Notes: generated by a model not told the origin, from the letters alone. A stretch of DNA of 64,000 nucleotides from Pseudomonas sp. RIT-PI-S (GCF_025642975.1 NZ_JANZKJ010000015.1:62001-126000), one strand, 5' to 3'; positions 1 through 8,004 are shown, numbered from the stretch's first letter. Translations and numbers: made by a program.

Positions 1-73
1 AAATTGGTAGACACACTGGATTTAGGTTCCAGCGGCGCAAGCTGTAAGAGTTCGAGTCTCTTCGTCCGCACCA
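1..73 (+). tRNA. tRNA-Leu (anticodon UAG), 5' end cut by window edge
   Basis: The 3' part of a class II tRNA is visible: D-arm remnant, anticodon stem CTGGA/TCCAG around the loop TTTAGGT (anticodon TAG), a variable arm, the TTCGAGTC T-loop, and an acceptor strand ending in encoded CCA at 71-73. The long variable arm and the anticodon indicate leucine. About 14 bases of the 5' end lie outside the window. A tRNA-Leu next to tig is a familiar arrangement in Pseudomonas. Confidence 0.93.
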
Positions 74-80
74 TGTAACG

Positions 81-111
81 AAAAAGCCGCCCTTGATGGG
101 CGGCTTTTTCG
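81..111 (+). terminator. Rho-independent terminator after tRNA-Leu
   Basis: A GC-rich perfect stem (AAAAAGCCGCCC / GGGCGGCTTTTT around TTGAT) is followed by T-rich sequence, starting 8 bases after the tRNA CCA end. The flanking A- and T-tracts would let it work in both directions. Confidence 0.9.
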
Positions 112-203
112 TTTCCGCAGGCCGAGGGTGATCTAGCGGCAGACACCGTATCGCACCTTGCCAGCGCTTCTGCTACGGTCGCTCCGTAAGCAGGGAGAAT
201 TCA

Positions 204-578
204 ATGGGCTTGGTGAAAGTACAAGCGCATCTCCAGCACCGGCTTCAAGGGTTGACCGCTATTTACCTGTTCGGTAGCCAGGCGGCAGGCGAAGCGAATG
301 CGGCAAGTGATGTCGACCTCGATGTGCTTGCTCCTGGCCGCGTGGACGTTTTACAGCTCTGGAACCCGGCGGGCGAGGTGGCTGACATCGTCAACGCCCC
401 GGTCGATCTCGTTGATCTGTGTGCGGCCAGTACGGTCATGCAGTATCAGATCATTACCCAAGGCCGACGTTTATGGTCCAGCGGTGTACAGGCGGGCCTG
501 TACGAAGCGTTTATCCTCAGTGAGAAAAGCGAACTTGATGCGGCAAGGGCGTGTGCGAGATTCACGATCGCCCGTTGA
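204..578 (+). CDS. MntA-type minimal nucleotidyltransferase (orphan antitoxin homologue)
   Basis: This 124-residue protein is a minimal nucleotidyltransferase. Residues 24-37 carry the fold's signature: Gly-Ser, ten residues, then Asp-Val-Asp followed by Leu-Asp, matching the GSX10DXD motif of MntA antitoxins of type VII (HepT/MntA) toxin-antitoxin systems. MntA proteins AMPylate a tyrosine of the HEPN RNase HepT. No HepT-like reading frame (RX4-6H) is adjacent: the next gene, 13 bases downstream on the other strand, is a heme oxygenase. The C-terminus (after Leu-Ser-Glu-Lys) looks shorter than usual for MntA and may be degraded. A weak GGGAGAA ribosome site precedes the ATG. The fold is certain; that it still acts as an antitoxin is inference. 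Confidence 0.75.
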   Translation: MGLVKVQAHLQHRLQGLTAIYLFGSQAAGEANAASDVDLDVLAPGRVDVLQLWNPAGEVADIVNAPVDLVDLCAASTVMQYQIITQGRRLWSSGVQAGLYEAFILSEKSELDAARACARFTIAR

Positions 579-590
579 TCATCAGCCTAT

Positions 591-1223
591 CTATCTTCCT
601 TCACCCAGCCACCGCTCGAAGGTCTGGAACCCCAGGCGCGCGCTGCTGGCGGCTGCTTCGATCTGATGCGGGGTGATCACGTCTTCCGCCAGTCGGGCAA
701 GAAAGCCCTTCCATAATGGACCGGTCTGCGCGCCGTAGCCGTATAGCCAGTGCAGCGGCAAGGGCGCCAGGCGAGGAGATAGGCGCTTGTACAAGTAGGC
801 GCCGCCCAGGGTAGCGCCTTCGCAGACGTAGGCGAGTCCGTAGGCCTCGGCGAGTGACGCTGGCATAGGGGCATAGGGGCATTCGGGCAAGGCCGCGGCG
901 TCGCCGCCGAGGTCAGCCACCAGCCAGCCCGTTTTTTGTGCCCGCGCAAGGGCGGCGAAGCCCGACGGCCAAGGCAGTGATGCCTGGTATAAATGCCGCT
1001 CCACCGGGCGCATCCAGCCGATCACCCGCGCGACGTAGGCGAGGTAGTCGCTGCCGTCGAACCCCTCGCTGGTCAGCGGTGAGGCGGCATCCAGCGCTGC
1101 ATGCAGATCCCGGGTGGCTTGGCGTAGCGCCGCGAGGGCGGGGGATGTATCCGAGGCGATGATGGCGCTCTCCGGCAGTAAATGAGGCCGCCGAGGATAG
1201 CAGCCTGATCGGCGGCCGCCCAC
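591..1223 (-). CDS. Biliverdin-producing heme oxygenase (BphO/HemO family)
   Basis: The product is about 190-210 residues and belongs to the heme oxygenase family, which opens heme to biliverdin, CO and Fe2+. The N-terminal helix carries the likely proximal histidine (Leu-His-Ala-Ala-Leu, His41 from the GTG start). The distal helix reads Glu-Gly-Ala-Thr-Leu-Gly-Gly-Ala-Tyr-Leu, the Gly-rich stretch that covers heme. The start is uncertain: GTG at 1223 is the only in-frame conventional start, yet homology seems to begin around residue 24, close to a GGAGAG sequence, so a non-standard downstream start is possible. No bacteriophytochrome (bphP) or heme-uptake gene is adjacent, so whether it serves photoreception or iron acquisition is open. 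Confidence 0.85.
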   Translation of the reverse strand: MGGRRSGCYPRRPHLLPESAIIASDTSPALAALRQATRDLHAALDAASPLTSEGFDGSDYLAYVARVIGWMRPVERHLYQASLPWPSGFAALARAQKTGWLVADLGGDAAALPECPYAPMPASLAEAYGLAYVCEGATLGGAYLYKRLSPRLAPLPLHWLYGYGAQTGPLWKGFLARLAEDVITPHQIEAAASSARLGFQTFERWLGEGR

Positions 1224-1372
1224 CGCGAGGATGGGCGCGCCGGGCAGGGGATTGCCCCTTGTTTTACTGGCTTATCGAGTAGGGTGACTTCTGGCAATCG
1301 AGCCACTAGAATGCTTGCCCTTGATCTGGAGTCGGGAATCGCCGGCTATCGTCTGTGCAACGAGGAATATCC

Positions 1373-2686
1373 ATGCAAGTTTCTGTTGAAAACACTTCCG
1401 CGCTCGAGCGCCGCATGACCATCGGCGTTCCCGCCGAGCGCATCGAGACCGAAGTCAACAAGCGTCTGCAACAGACTGCCCGTCGCGCCAAGGTCCCAGG
1501 CTTCCGCCCTGGCAAGGTGCCGATGAGCGTGATCCGCCAGCGCTATGAAGCCGCCGCCCGCCAGGAAGCCCTGGGCGACCTGATCCAGGCGACCTTCTAC
1601 GAAGCCGTGGTCGAGCAGAAGCTGAACCCGGCTGGCCAGCCGTCCGTCGAGCCTAAAGTGTTCGAAAAAGGCAAAGACCTCGAATACGTCGCCACTTTCG
1701 AAGTGTTCCCTGAATTCACCGTTGCCGGTTTCGAAGGCATCAAGGTCGAGCGCCACAGCGCCGAAGTGAACGATGCCGACGTGGACAACATGCTGGACAT
1801 CCTGCGCAAGCAGAACGTTCGCTACGAGACCGCCGAACGTGAAGCGCAGAACGAAGACCAACTGAACATCGACTTCGCCGGCAAGATCGACGGCGAAGCC
1901 TTCGCTGGTGGTTCGGCCACCGGTACCCAGCTGGTGCTGGGCTCCGGTCGCATGATCCCAGGCTTCGAAGACGGCCTGGTCGGCGCCAAGGCCGGTGAAG
2001 AGCGCGTGCTGAACGTGACCTTCCCCGAGGACTACCAGAACCTCGACCTGGCCGGCAAAGCTGCCGAGTTCACCGTCAAGGTCAACAGCGTAGCCGCGCC
2101 GACCCTGCCTGAGCTGAGCGACGAATTCTTCGCCCAATTCGGTATCAAGGAAGGCGGCCTGGAAGGCTTCCGCGCCGAAGTGCGCAAGAACATGGAGCGC
2201 GAACTGCGCCAGGCGATCAAGGCCAAGGTGAAGAACCAGGTCATGGACGGCTTGCTCGAAAGCAACCCGATCGAAGCGCCGAAAGCCCTGCTGTCCAACG
2301 AAGTGGACCGCCTGCGTGTACAAGCGGTGCAGCAGTTCGGTGGCAACATCAAGCCCGAGCAGCTTCCTGCCGAACTGTTCGAGGAACAGGCACGTCGCCG
2401 CGTGGTGCTCGGCCTGATCGTCGCCGAAGTGGTCAAGCAGTTCGAGCTCAAGCCAGACGACGCCCGCGTGCGTGAGCTGATCCAGGAAATGGCTTCGGCC
2501 TACCAGGAGCCAGAGCAGGTCGTGAGCTGGTACTACAAGAACGACCAGCAGATGAACGAAGTCCGTTCGGTTGTGCTGGAAGAACAAGTTGTGGATACTG
2601 TCTTGCAGAAAGCTAGTGTGACTGACAAAGCGGTCTCTTACGAAGAAGCGGTAAAACCGGCCCAGGCGGCGCCTGAAGCCGCGTAA
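1373..2686 (+). CDS. tig: Trigger factor, ribosome-associated chaperone and prolyl isomerase
   Basis: At 437 residues this is full-length trigger factor, the cytosolic chaperone that sits at the ribosome exit tunnel. The N-terminal ribosome-binding domain (about 1-115) contains the signature loop Gly-Phe-Arg-Pro-Gly-Lys near residue 44. The FKBP-like prolyl isomerase domain (about 160-245) includes Ile-Pro-Gly-Phe-Glu. The rest is the SurA-like helical chaperone domain. The ATG at 1373 is preceded by GAGGA at 1362-1366 and begins the standard sequence Met-Gln-Val-Ser-Val-Glu. An upstream in-frame ATG at 1355 lacks this support. It heads the tig-clpP-clpX-lon cluster. Confidence 0.98.
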   Translation: MQVSVENTSALERRMTIGVPAERIETEVNKRLQQTARRAKVPGFRPGKVPMSVIRQRYEAAARQEALGDLIQATFYEAVVEQKLNPAGQPSVEPKVFEKGKDLEYVATFEVFPEFTVAGFEGIKVERHSAEVNDADVDNMLDILRKQNVRYETAEREAQNEDQLNIDFAGKIDGEAFAGGSATGTQLVLGSGRMIPGFEDGLVGAKAGEERVLNVTFPEDYQNLDLAGKAAEFTVKVNSVAAPTLPELSDEFFAQFGIKEGGLEGFRAEVRKNMERELRQAIKAKVKNQVMDGLLESNPIEAPKALLSNEVDRLRVQAVQQFGGNIKPEQLPAELFEEQARRRVVLGLIVAEVVKQFELKPDDARVRELIQEMASAYQEPEQVVSWYYKNDQQMNEVRSVVLEEQVVDTVLQKASVTDKAVSYEEAVKPAQAAPEAA

Positions 2687-2710
2687 AACGGCCCAGCTTC
2701 GGAATAACCA

Positions 2711-2734
2711 TAAGCCAGCCTTCGCGCTGGCTTA
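2711..2734 (+). terminator. Hairpin downstream of tig
   Basis: A perfect 9-bp stem (TAAGCCAGC / GCTGGCTTA around CTTCGC) lies 25 bases after the tig stop. It lacks a real T-tract, so it may be a weak terminator or an mRNA 3' stabiliser rather than a strong stop. Confidence 0.55.
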
Positions 2735-2774
2735 TGCGTATCTAAGGCATGACTAATTGGGAGTGAGTGCAGGC

Positions 2775-3413
2775 ATGTCCCGCAATTCTTATATTCAGAG
2801 CTCTGACATCCAGGCCGCTGGCGGCCTGGTCCCGATGGTTATCGAGCAGTCCGCGCGTGGCGAACGCGCTTATGACATCTACTCACGCCTCCTCAAGGAG
2901 CGGGTGATCTTCCTCATCGGGCCGGTCGAAGACTACATGGCCAACCTGGTAGCAGCACAGTTGCTGTTCCTCGAGGCAGAGAACCCCGACAAGGATATCC
3001 ATCTGTATATCAACTCACCGGGCGGCTCGGTAACCGCTGGGATGTCGATCTACGACACCATGCAGTTCATCAAGCCGGACGTTTCCACCATCTGCATCGG
3101 CCAAGCTTGCAGCATGGGTGCGTTCCTGCTGGCGGGCGGTGCCAAAGGCAAGCGCTATTGCCTGCCGAACTCGCGGATGATGATTCACCAGCCATTGGGC
3201 GGGTTCCAGGGGCAGGCTTCGGACATCGATATCCATGCCCGGGAGATCCTCTCCATCCGTGCTCGCTTGAATGAATTGCTCGCCTATCACACGGGCCAGG
3301 CAATCGAAACCATCGAGCAAGACACCAACCGCGACAACTTCATGAGCGCAGCGCGCGCGGCCGAGTACGGTCTCGTTGACTCGGTTCTCGACAAGCGGCA
3401 AATGCCCGCGTAA
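2775..3413 (+). CDS. clpP: ATP-dependent Clp protease proteolytic subunit
   Basis: At 212 residues this is the serine peptidase subunit that assembles as a tetradecamer and degrades proteins fed by ClpX or ClpA. The catalytic triad is visible: Ser113 (Gly-Gln-Ala-Cys-Ser-Met-Gly), His138 (Met-Ile-His-Gln-Pro) and Asp187 (Asn-Arg-Asp-Asn-Phe). The start at 2775 gives the normal Met-Ser-Arg-Asn-Ser-Tyr-Ile N-terminus and follows a GGGAGTGAG sequence. The last third is somewhat diverged from ClpP1 sequences I know, but all catalytic positions remain. clpX follows in the same direction 106 bases later. Confidence 0.98.
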   Translation: MSRNSYIQSSDIQAAGGLVPMVIEQSARGERAYDIYSRLLKERVIFLIGPVEDYMANLVAAQLLFLEAENPDKDIHLYINSPGGSVTAGMSIYDTMQFIKPDVSTICIGQACSMGAFLLAGGAKGKRYCLPNSRMMIHQPLGGFQGQASDIDIHAREILSIRARLNELLAYHTGQAIETIEQDTNRDNFMSAARAAEYGLVDSVLDKRQMPA

Positions 3414-3415
3414 AT

Positions 3416-3508
3416 AGGCTTGAATCCTGTGTGGCGGAATATCCCGCCCTTCGCGGGCTTGAAAAAGCCCGCAATTGCCTTCATCTTGTGTTTCAAGCCT
3501 ACAGGATT
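3416..3508 (+). other. clpP-clpX intergenic hairpin nested in inverted repeats
   Basis: The space between clpP and clpX holds a perfect hairpin, GCGGGCTT-GAAA-AAGCCCGC (3453-3472), flanked by AGGCTTGAA (3416-3424) and its exact complement TTCAAGCCT (3492-3500). Neighbouring ATCCTGT (3424-3430) and ACAGGAT (3501-3507) are also complementary but permuted. There is no T-tract, so it is more likely an RNA processing or stability element than a terminator. Confidence 0.6.
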
Positions 3509-3519
3509 GGATAGATCGA

Positions 3520-4803
3520 ATGACTGACACCCGCAACGGCGAGGACAACGGCAAACTGCTCTATTGCTCCTTCTGCGGCAAAAGCCAGCATGAAGTGCGC
3601 AAGTTGATTGCCGGCCCCTCGGTCTTCATCTGTGACGAGTGCGTCGACCTGTGCAACGACATCATCCGCGAGGAGGTGCAAGAGGCACAGGCAGAGAGCA
3701 GCACCCACAAGTTGCCATCGCCCAAGGAAATCAGCGGCATTCTCGACCAGTACGTTATCGGTCAGCAGCGTGCCAAGAAGGTCCTTGCAGTCGCGGTGTA
3801 CAACCACTACAAGCGGCTGAACCAGCGCGACAAGAAAAACGACGACGTAGAACTTGGCAAGAGCAACATCCTGCTCATCGGGCCAACGGGCTCGGGCAAG
3901 ACCCTGCTTGCCGAAACCCTTGCTCGTCTGCTCAATGTTCCTTTCACCATCGCCGACGCTACCACGTTGACCGAAGCGGGCTATGTGGGCGAGGACGTCG
4001 AGAACATTATTCAAAAGCTCCTGCAGAAGTGCGATTACGATGTAGAAAAAGCCCAGATGGGCATCGTCTACATCGATGAGATCGACAAGATTTCGCGCAA
4101 GTCGGACAACCCCTCGATCACCCGCGACGTATCGGGTGAGGGCGTCCAGCAGGCGTTGCTCAAGCTTATCGAAGGCACCGTCGCCTCGGTGCCGCCGCAA
4201 GGCGGTCGCAAGCATCCCCAGCAAGAGTTCCTGCAGGTGGACACGCGCAACATTCTGTTCATTTGCGGCGGTGCATTCTCCGGCCTGGAGAAGGTCATCC
4301 AGAATCGCTCCACCAAGGGCGGCATCGGCTTCAATGCCGAAGTCCGCAGCCGGGAGGAGGGTAAGAAAGTTGGTGAATCCTTGCGTGAGGTGGAGCCGGA
4401 CGATCTGGTTAAGTTTGGCCTGATTCCGGAATTCGTCGGCCGTCTGCCGGTACTGGCTACCCTCGACGAACTCGACGAGGCGGCGCTGGTGCAAATTCTG
4501 ACCGAGCCGAAGAACGCGCTGTCCAAACAGTACGGCAAGCTCTTCGAGATGGAAGGGGTGGATCTGGAGTTCCGCAGCGACGCGCTCAAGTCCGTGGCTC
4601 GCAAGGCTCTGGAACGCAAAACCGGCGCCCGTGGGTTGCGTTCGATCCTCGAAGGCGTACTGCTGGACACCATGTACGAAATTCCTTCGCAGAAGGAAGT
4701 CAGCAAGGTGGTGATCGACGAAAGCGTGATCGACGGTACCTCCAAGCCGCTGTTGATTTACGAGAACAGCGAGCCGCCTGCCAAGGCAGCGCCCGATGCG
4801 TGA
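3520..4803 (+). CDS. clpX: ATP-dependent Clp protease ATP-binding subunit ClpX
   Basis: This 427-residue AAA+ unfoldase delivers substrates to ClpP in the cytosol. The N-terminal zinc-binding domain has four cysteines (Cys16, Cys19, Cys38, Cys41). The Walker A motif Gly-Pro-Thr-Gly-Ser-Gly-Lys-Thr lies near residue 125, Walker B is Tyr-Ile-Asp-Glu-Ile-Asp, and the ClpP-docking loop contains Gly-Ile-Gly-Phe. The ATG at 3520 gives the family N-terminus Met-Thr-Asp-Thr-Arg. It follows clpP and is closed by a strong terminator at 4842. Confidence 0.98.
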   Translation: MTDTRNGEDNGKLLYCSFCGKSQHEVRKLIAGPSVFICDECVDLCNDIIREEVQEAQAESSTHKLPSPKEISGILDQYVIGQQRAKKVLAVAVYNHYKRLNQRDKKNDDVELGKSNILLIGPTGSGKTLLAETLARLLNVPFTIADATTLTEAGYVGEDVENIIQKLLQKCDYDVEKAQMGIVYIDEIDKISRKSDNPSITRDVSGEGVQQALLKLIEGTVASVPPQGGRKHPQQEFLQVDTRNILFICGGAFSGLEKVIQNRSTKGGIGFNAEVRSREEGKKVGESLREVEPDDLVKFGLIPEFVGRLPVLATLDELDEAALVQILTEPKNALSKQYGKLFEMEGVDLEFRSDALKSVARKALERKTGARGLRSILEGVLLDTMYEIPSQKEVSKVVIDESVIDGTSKPLLIYENSEPPAKAAPDA

Positions 4804-4841
4804 TTCGCGCATTGCCTGCTTGCTGGGCTGAGCGATTGCAG

Positions 4842-4865
4842 AAAGGGCCTTCGGGCCCTTTTTTT
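4842..4865 (+). terminator. Rho-independent terminator after clpX
   Basis: A GC-rich 7-bp stem AAGGGCC / GGCCCTT with a TTCG loop is followed by seven T residues, 39 bases after the clpX stop. It separates the clp genes from lon. Confidence 0.92.
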
Positions 4866-4879
4866 GTTCAGGCCCGACG

Positions 4880-4905
4880 CTTGTTTTTTCCCGAGGCTAC
4901 CCCAA
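4880..4905 (+). promoter_or_regulatory. Probable sigma-32 heat-shock promoter of lon
   Basis: CTTGTT at 4880-4885 and CCCCAA at 4900-4905 are separated by 14 bases, close to the sigma-32 consensus CTTGAA-N13/14-CCCCAT. The element ends 59 bases before the lon ATG. Lon is a classical heat-shock protein, so the match fits, although both hexamers deviate slightly. Confidence 0.6.
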
Positions 4906-4964
4906 GATTAGCCTCAGGCTTATTTCATCTGTGAGCGGCCCCGCGCCGCTGAAGAGGCGAAACC

Positions 4965-7361
4965 ATGAAGACGACCATCGAATTGCCTCTCCTGCCATTG
5001 CGTGATGTGGTGGTCTATCCGCATATGGTGATCCCACTGTTCGTGGGACGCGAGAAATCCATCGAAGCCCTTGAGGCGGCGATGACCGGCGAAAAACAGA
5101 TTCTGCTGCTGGCCCAACGCAACCCGGGAGATGACGATCCAGGCAAGGACGCGCTCTACCGTGTGGGCACCGTGGCCACTGTCCTGCAACTGCTCAAGCT
5201 CCCCGACGGCACCGTGAAGGTGCTGGTAGAAGGCGAACAACGTGGTGCTGTCGAAAAGTTCATCGAGGTAGACGGGCATGTTCGGGCCAAGGTGAGCCTG
5301 ATCGACGAAAATCCCGCGCCTGACCGTGAGGCCGAAGTGTTCGTGCGCAGCCTGCTGTCGCAGTTCGAACAGTATGTGCAACTGGGCAAGAAGGTTCCGG
5401 CCGAGGTGCTTTCGTCGCTCAACAGCATTGATGAACCCGGGCGCCTGGTCGATACCATGGCCGCTCACATGGCGCTGAAGATCGAGCAGAAGCAGGAAAT
5501 TCTAGAAATCATCGATCTGTCTGCCCGGGTAGAGCGCGTGCTCGCCTTGCTGGACGCCGAGATCGACCTGCTGCAAGTGGAAAAACGCATCCGCGGGCGC
5601 GTGAAGAAGCAGATGGAGCGCAGCCAGCGCGAGTACTACCTCAACGAGCAAATGAAGGCCATCCAGAAGGAACTGGGCGACGGCGATGAGGGGCACAATG
5701 AAGTCGAGGAGCTGAAAAAGCGCATCGAGGCTGCCGGGTTGCCAAAGGACGCCATGGCGAAGGCTAATGCCGAGCTGAACAAGCTCAAGCAGATGTCGCC
5801 AATGTCGGCCGAAGCGACCGTGGTCCGCTCCTATATCGACTGGCTGGCTCAAGTGCCGTGGAAGGCTCAGAGCAAGGTCCGGCTGGACCTGGCCCGCGCC
5901 GAACAGATCCTCGACGCCGATCACTACGGCCTGGAGGAAGTGAAGGAACGCATCCTCGAATACCTCGCCGTGCAAAAGCGTGTGAAGAAAATCCGCGGCC
6001 CGGTGTTGTGCCTGGTAGGGCCGCCTGGGGTAGGCAAGACGTCCCTGGCTGAATCCATCGCCAATGCCACCAACCGTAAATTCGTGCGCATGGCGCTGGG
6101 CGGGGTACGTGACGAAGCCGAAATCCGTGGGCACCGCCGGACCTACATCGGTTCGATGCCTGGGCGACTGATCCAGAAGATGACCAAGGTCGGGGTACGC
6201 AACCCGCTGTTCCTGCTCGATGAAATCGACAAGATGGGCAGCGACATGCGCGGCGATCCGGCTTCGGCGCTGCTCGAAGTACTCGACCCGGAACAGAACC
6301 ACAGCTTTAACGACCACTACTTGGAAGTGGACTACGACCTGTCGGATGTGATGTTCCTGTGCACCTCCAACTCGATGAACATTCCACCGGCCCTGCTGGA
6401 CCGCATGGAAGTGATCCGCCTGCCGGGTTATACCGAGGACGAGAAGATCAACATCGCGACCCGCTACCTCACGCCCAAGCAGGTCGCTGCCAACGGGCTG
6501 AAGAAGTCCGAGCTTGAGATCGATACTCAGGCCATTCGCGACATCATTCGCTATTACACCCGCGAGGCTGGCGTGCGTGGCCTGGAGCGGCAGATCGCGA
6601 AGATTTGCCGCAAGGTAGTCAAGGAGCATGCCCAAGCAAAGAATGTGGCGGTCAAGGTGACCCCGGATTCGCTCGAGCACCTGCTAGGGGTGCGCAAGTT
6701 CCGTTATGGCCTGGCCGAGCAACAGGATCAGGTCGGCCAGGTCACGGGCCTTGCCTGGACCCAGGTCGGTGGCGAGCTGCTGACTATCGAAGCGGCCGTG
6801 GTGCCAGGGAAGGGTCAGTTGATCAAGACTGGCTCGTTGGGCGATGTGATGGGCGAATCCATCACCGCGGCCCTGACCGTCGTGCGCAGCCGGGCGAAGA
6901 GCCTGGGGATTCCACTGGACTTCCACGAAAAGCGCGACACCCATATCCACATGCCGGAAGGCGCCACGCCCAAGGATGGCCCAAGCGCTGGCATCGGCAT
7001 GTGCACGGCGGTGGTATCGGCCCTTACGCAGATTCCGGTACGTGCCGATGTGGCCATGACCGGTGAAATCACCCTGCGCGGCCAGGTGCTGGCGATCGGT
7101 GGATTGAAGGAAAAACTGTTGGCCGCTCATCGCGGTGGAATCAAGACAGTGATCATCCCCGAGGAAAACGTGCGCGACCTCAAGGAAATTCCAGACAATA
7201 TCAAGCAGGATCTGCAGATCAAGCCTGTCAAATGGATTGACGAGGTCCTCCAAATTGCGCTGCAATACGCCCCTGAGCCCTTGCCCGACGTGGCTCCCGA
7301 GATAGTTGCAAAAGATGACAAGCGCGACGCTGAATCCAAGGAGCGAATCAGTACGCACTAA
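4965..7361 (+). CDS. lon: ATP-dependent endopeptidase La (Lon)
   Basis: At 798 residues this is a LonA protease that degrades misfolded and selected regulatory proteins in the cytosol. The N-terminal substrate-binding domain covers about residues 8-205. The AAA+ module has Walker A Gly-Pro-Pro-Gly-Val-Gly-Lys-Thr at about 352-359 and Walker B Leu-Leu-Asp-Glu-Ile-Asp. The C-terminal peptidase domain has the Ser/Lys dyad: Ser674 in Asp-Gly-Pro-Ser-Ala-Gly and Lys717, 43 residues later. A probable sigma-32 promoter lies upstream. A palindromic repeat follows the stop directly. Confidence 0.98.
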   Translation: MKTTIELPLLPLRDVVVYPHMVIPLFVGREKSIEALEAAMTGEKQILLLAQRNPGDDDPGKDALYRVGTVATVLQLLKLPDGTVKVLVEGEQRGAVEKFIEVDGHVRAKVSLIDENPAPDREAEVFVRSLLSQFEQYVQLGKKVPAEVLSSLNSIDEPGRLVDTMAAHMALKIEQKQEILEIIDLSARVERVLALLDAEIDLLQVEKRIRGRVKKQMERSQREYYLNEQMKAIQKELGDGDEGHNEVEELKKRIEAAGLPKDAMAKANAELNKLKQMSPMSAEATVVRSYIDWLAQVPWKAQSKVRLDLARAEQILDADHYGLEEVKERILEYLAVQKRVKKIRGPVLCLVGPPGVGKTSLAESIANATNRKFVRMALGGVRDEAEIRGHRRTYIGSMPGRLIQKMTKVGVRNPLFLLDEIDKMGSDMRGDPASALLEVLDPEQNHSFNDHYLEVDYDLSDVMFLCTSNSMNIPPALLDRMEVIRLPGYTEDEKINIATRYLTPKQVAANGLKKSELEIDTQAIRDIIRYYTREAGVRGLERQIAKICRKVVKEHAQAKNVAVKVTPDSLEHLLGVRKFRYGLAEQQDQVGQVTGLAWTQVGGELLTIEAAVVPGKGQLIKTGSLGDVMGESITAALTVVRSRAKSLGIPLDFHEKRDTHIHMPEGATPKDGPSAGIGMCTAVVSALTQIPVRADVAMTGEITLRGQVLAIGGLKEKLLAAHRGGIKTVIIPEENVRDLKEIPDNIKQDLQIKPVKWIDEVLQIALQYAPEPLPDVAPEIVAKDDKRDAESKERISTH

Positions 7362-7365
7362 GGGT

Positions 7366-7404
7366 CGTACGAGAAGTCGGCGAGTGTAGCCACTTGTCGT
7401 ATAA
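7366..7404. repeat. Palindromic element, copy A (second copy at 20641)
   Basis: GTACGAGAAGT (7367-7377) and ACTTGTCGTAT (7392-7402) form an imperfect inverted repeat around CGGCGAGTGTAGCC. Nearly the same sequence, centre included, occurs 13 kb away at 20641-20679, where about 33 of 38 positions agree. It starts four bases after the lon stop codon. Its function is unknown; see findings. Confidence 0.75.
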
Positions 7405-7449
7405 GGCCTGGGAAGCCGTTGTACGGGGGGCTTCCTTGACAGAATTCCA

Positions 7450-7480
7450 GAGCCGCCGTTACAGCGCGGCTCCTTTCTTG
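7450..7480 (+). terminator. Candidate terminator between lon and hupB
   Basis: GAGCCGC (7450-7456) pairs with GCGGCTC (7466-7472), followed by CTTTCTT. A second hairpin, GGAAGCC/GGCTTCC (7411-7417/7429-7435), lies just upstream. The T-tract is interrupted, so termination may be partial. Confidence 0.6.
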
Positions 7481-7562
7481 TCGGTGGCACATCCGGCGTT
7501 AGTTTTACCGATCGAAAAAAAATATTCAGAAATAACTCAATAGAGATATAAGGGGACTTAGA

Positions 7563-7835
7563 GTGAACAAGTCGGAACTGATCGATGCCATCGCCGCATC
7601 CGCTGATATCCCGAAAGCCGTTGCAGGCAGAGCGCTGGACGCTGTAATCGACACCGTGACCGGTGCCCTGCAGTCTGGCGATACCGTGGTACTCGTCGGT
7701 TTCGGTACCTTCGCCGTTAAAGAACGCGCCGCCCGCACCGGTCGCAATCCGCAAACCGGCAAGGCGATCAAGATCAACGCCGCCAAGGTTCCTAGCTTCA
7801 AGCCAGGCAAGGGCCTGAAAGACGCCGTCAACTGA
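7563..7835 (+). CDS. hupB: Nucleoid-associated protein HU, beta subunit
   Basis: This 90-residue protein is a bacterial histone-like HU subunit that bends and compacts DNA as a dimer. It has the standard N-terminus Met-Asn-Lys-Ser-Glu-Leu, the Gly-Phe-Gly-Thr-Phe turn, and the DNA-binding arm Arg-Asn-Pro-Gln-Thr-Gly-Lys. The start is GTG at 7563, behind an AGGGGA ribosome site at 7550. Being between lon and ppiD is typical of Pseudomonas. An A+T-rich upstream tract (7515-7550) probably holds its promoter. Confidence 0.97.
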   Translation: MNKSELIDAIAASADIPKAVAGRALDAVIDTVTGALQSGDTVVLVGFGTFAVKERAARTGRNPQTGKAIKINAAKVPSFKPGKGLKDAVN

Positions 7836-7925
7836 CCTCCGGGCCAGGCCTAGGCAGGCCAGGCGCGGTCGGCCAAGGCGCCTCGGTCGCACAGCGGCGG
7901 TGGCGTTGGTTACGCAAGTAACGAG

Positions 7926-7953
7926 AAGGCGCATCCTCGGATGCGCCTTTTTC
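7926..7953 (+). terminator. Rho-independent terminator after hupB
   Basis: A perfect 10-bp stem AAGGCGCATC / GATGCGCCTT with loop CTCG is followed by TTTTTC. It lies 90 bases after the hupB stop and ahead of ppiD. Confidence 0.88.
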
Positions 7954-8004
7954 ATATCAGGTTCTGGGCGGTCGGGGTTGTAGCTGGCCGTTGCTGGGGG
8001 AAGC

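Noticed and set aside
1346..2587. Long minus-strand reading frame opposite tig
   Set aside because: It is an antisense shadow of tig caused by GC-rich codon bias; composition is unlike a protein and there is no ribosome site. The same holds for long opposite frames under clpX, lon, ppiD and htpG.
5502..6680. 392-codon minus-strand frame opposite lon
   Set aside because: Shadow of the lon frame; His/Leu/Val-biased composition with no recognisable domain.
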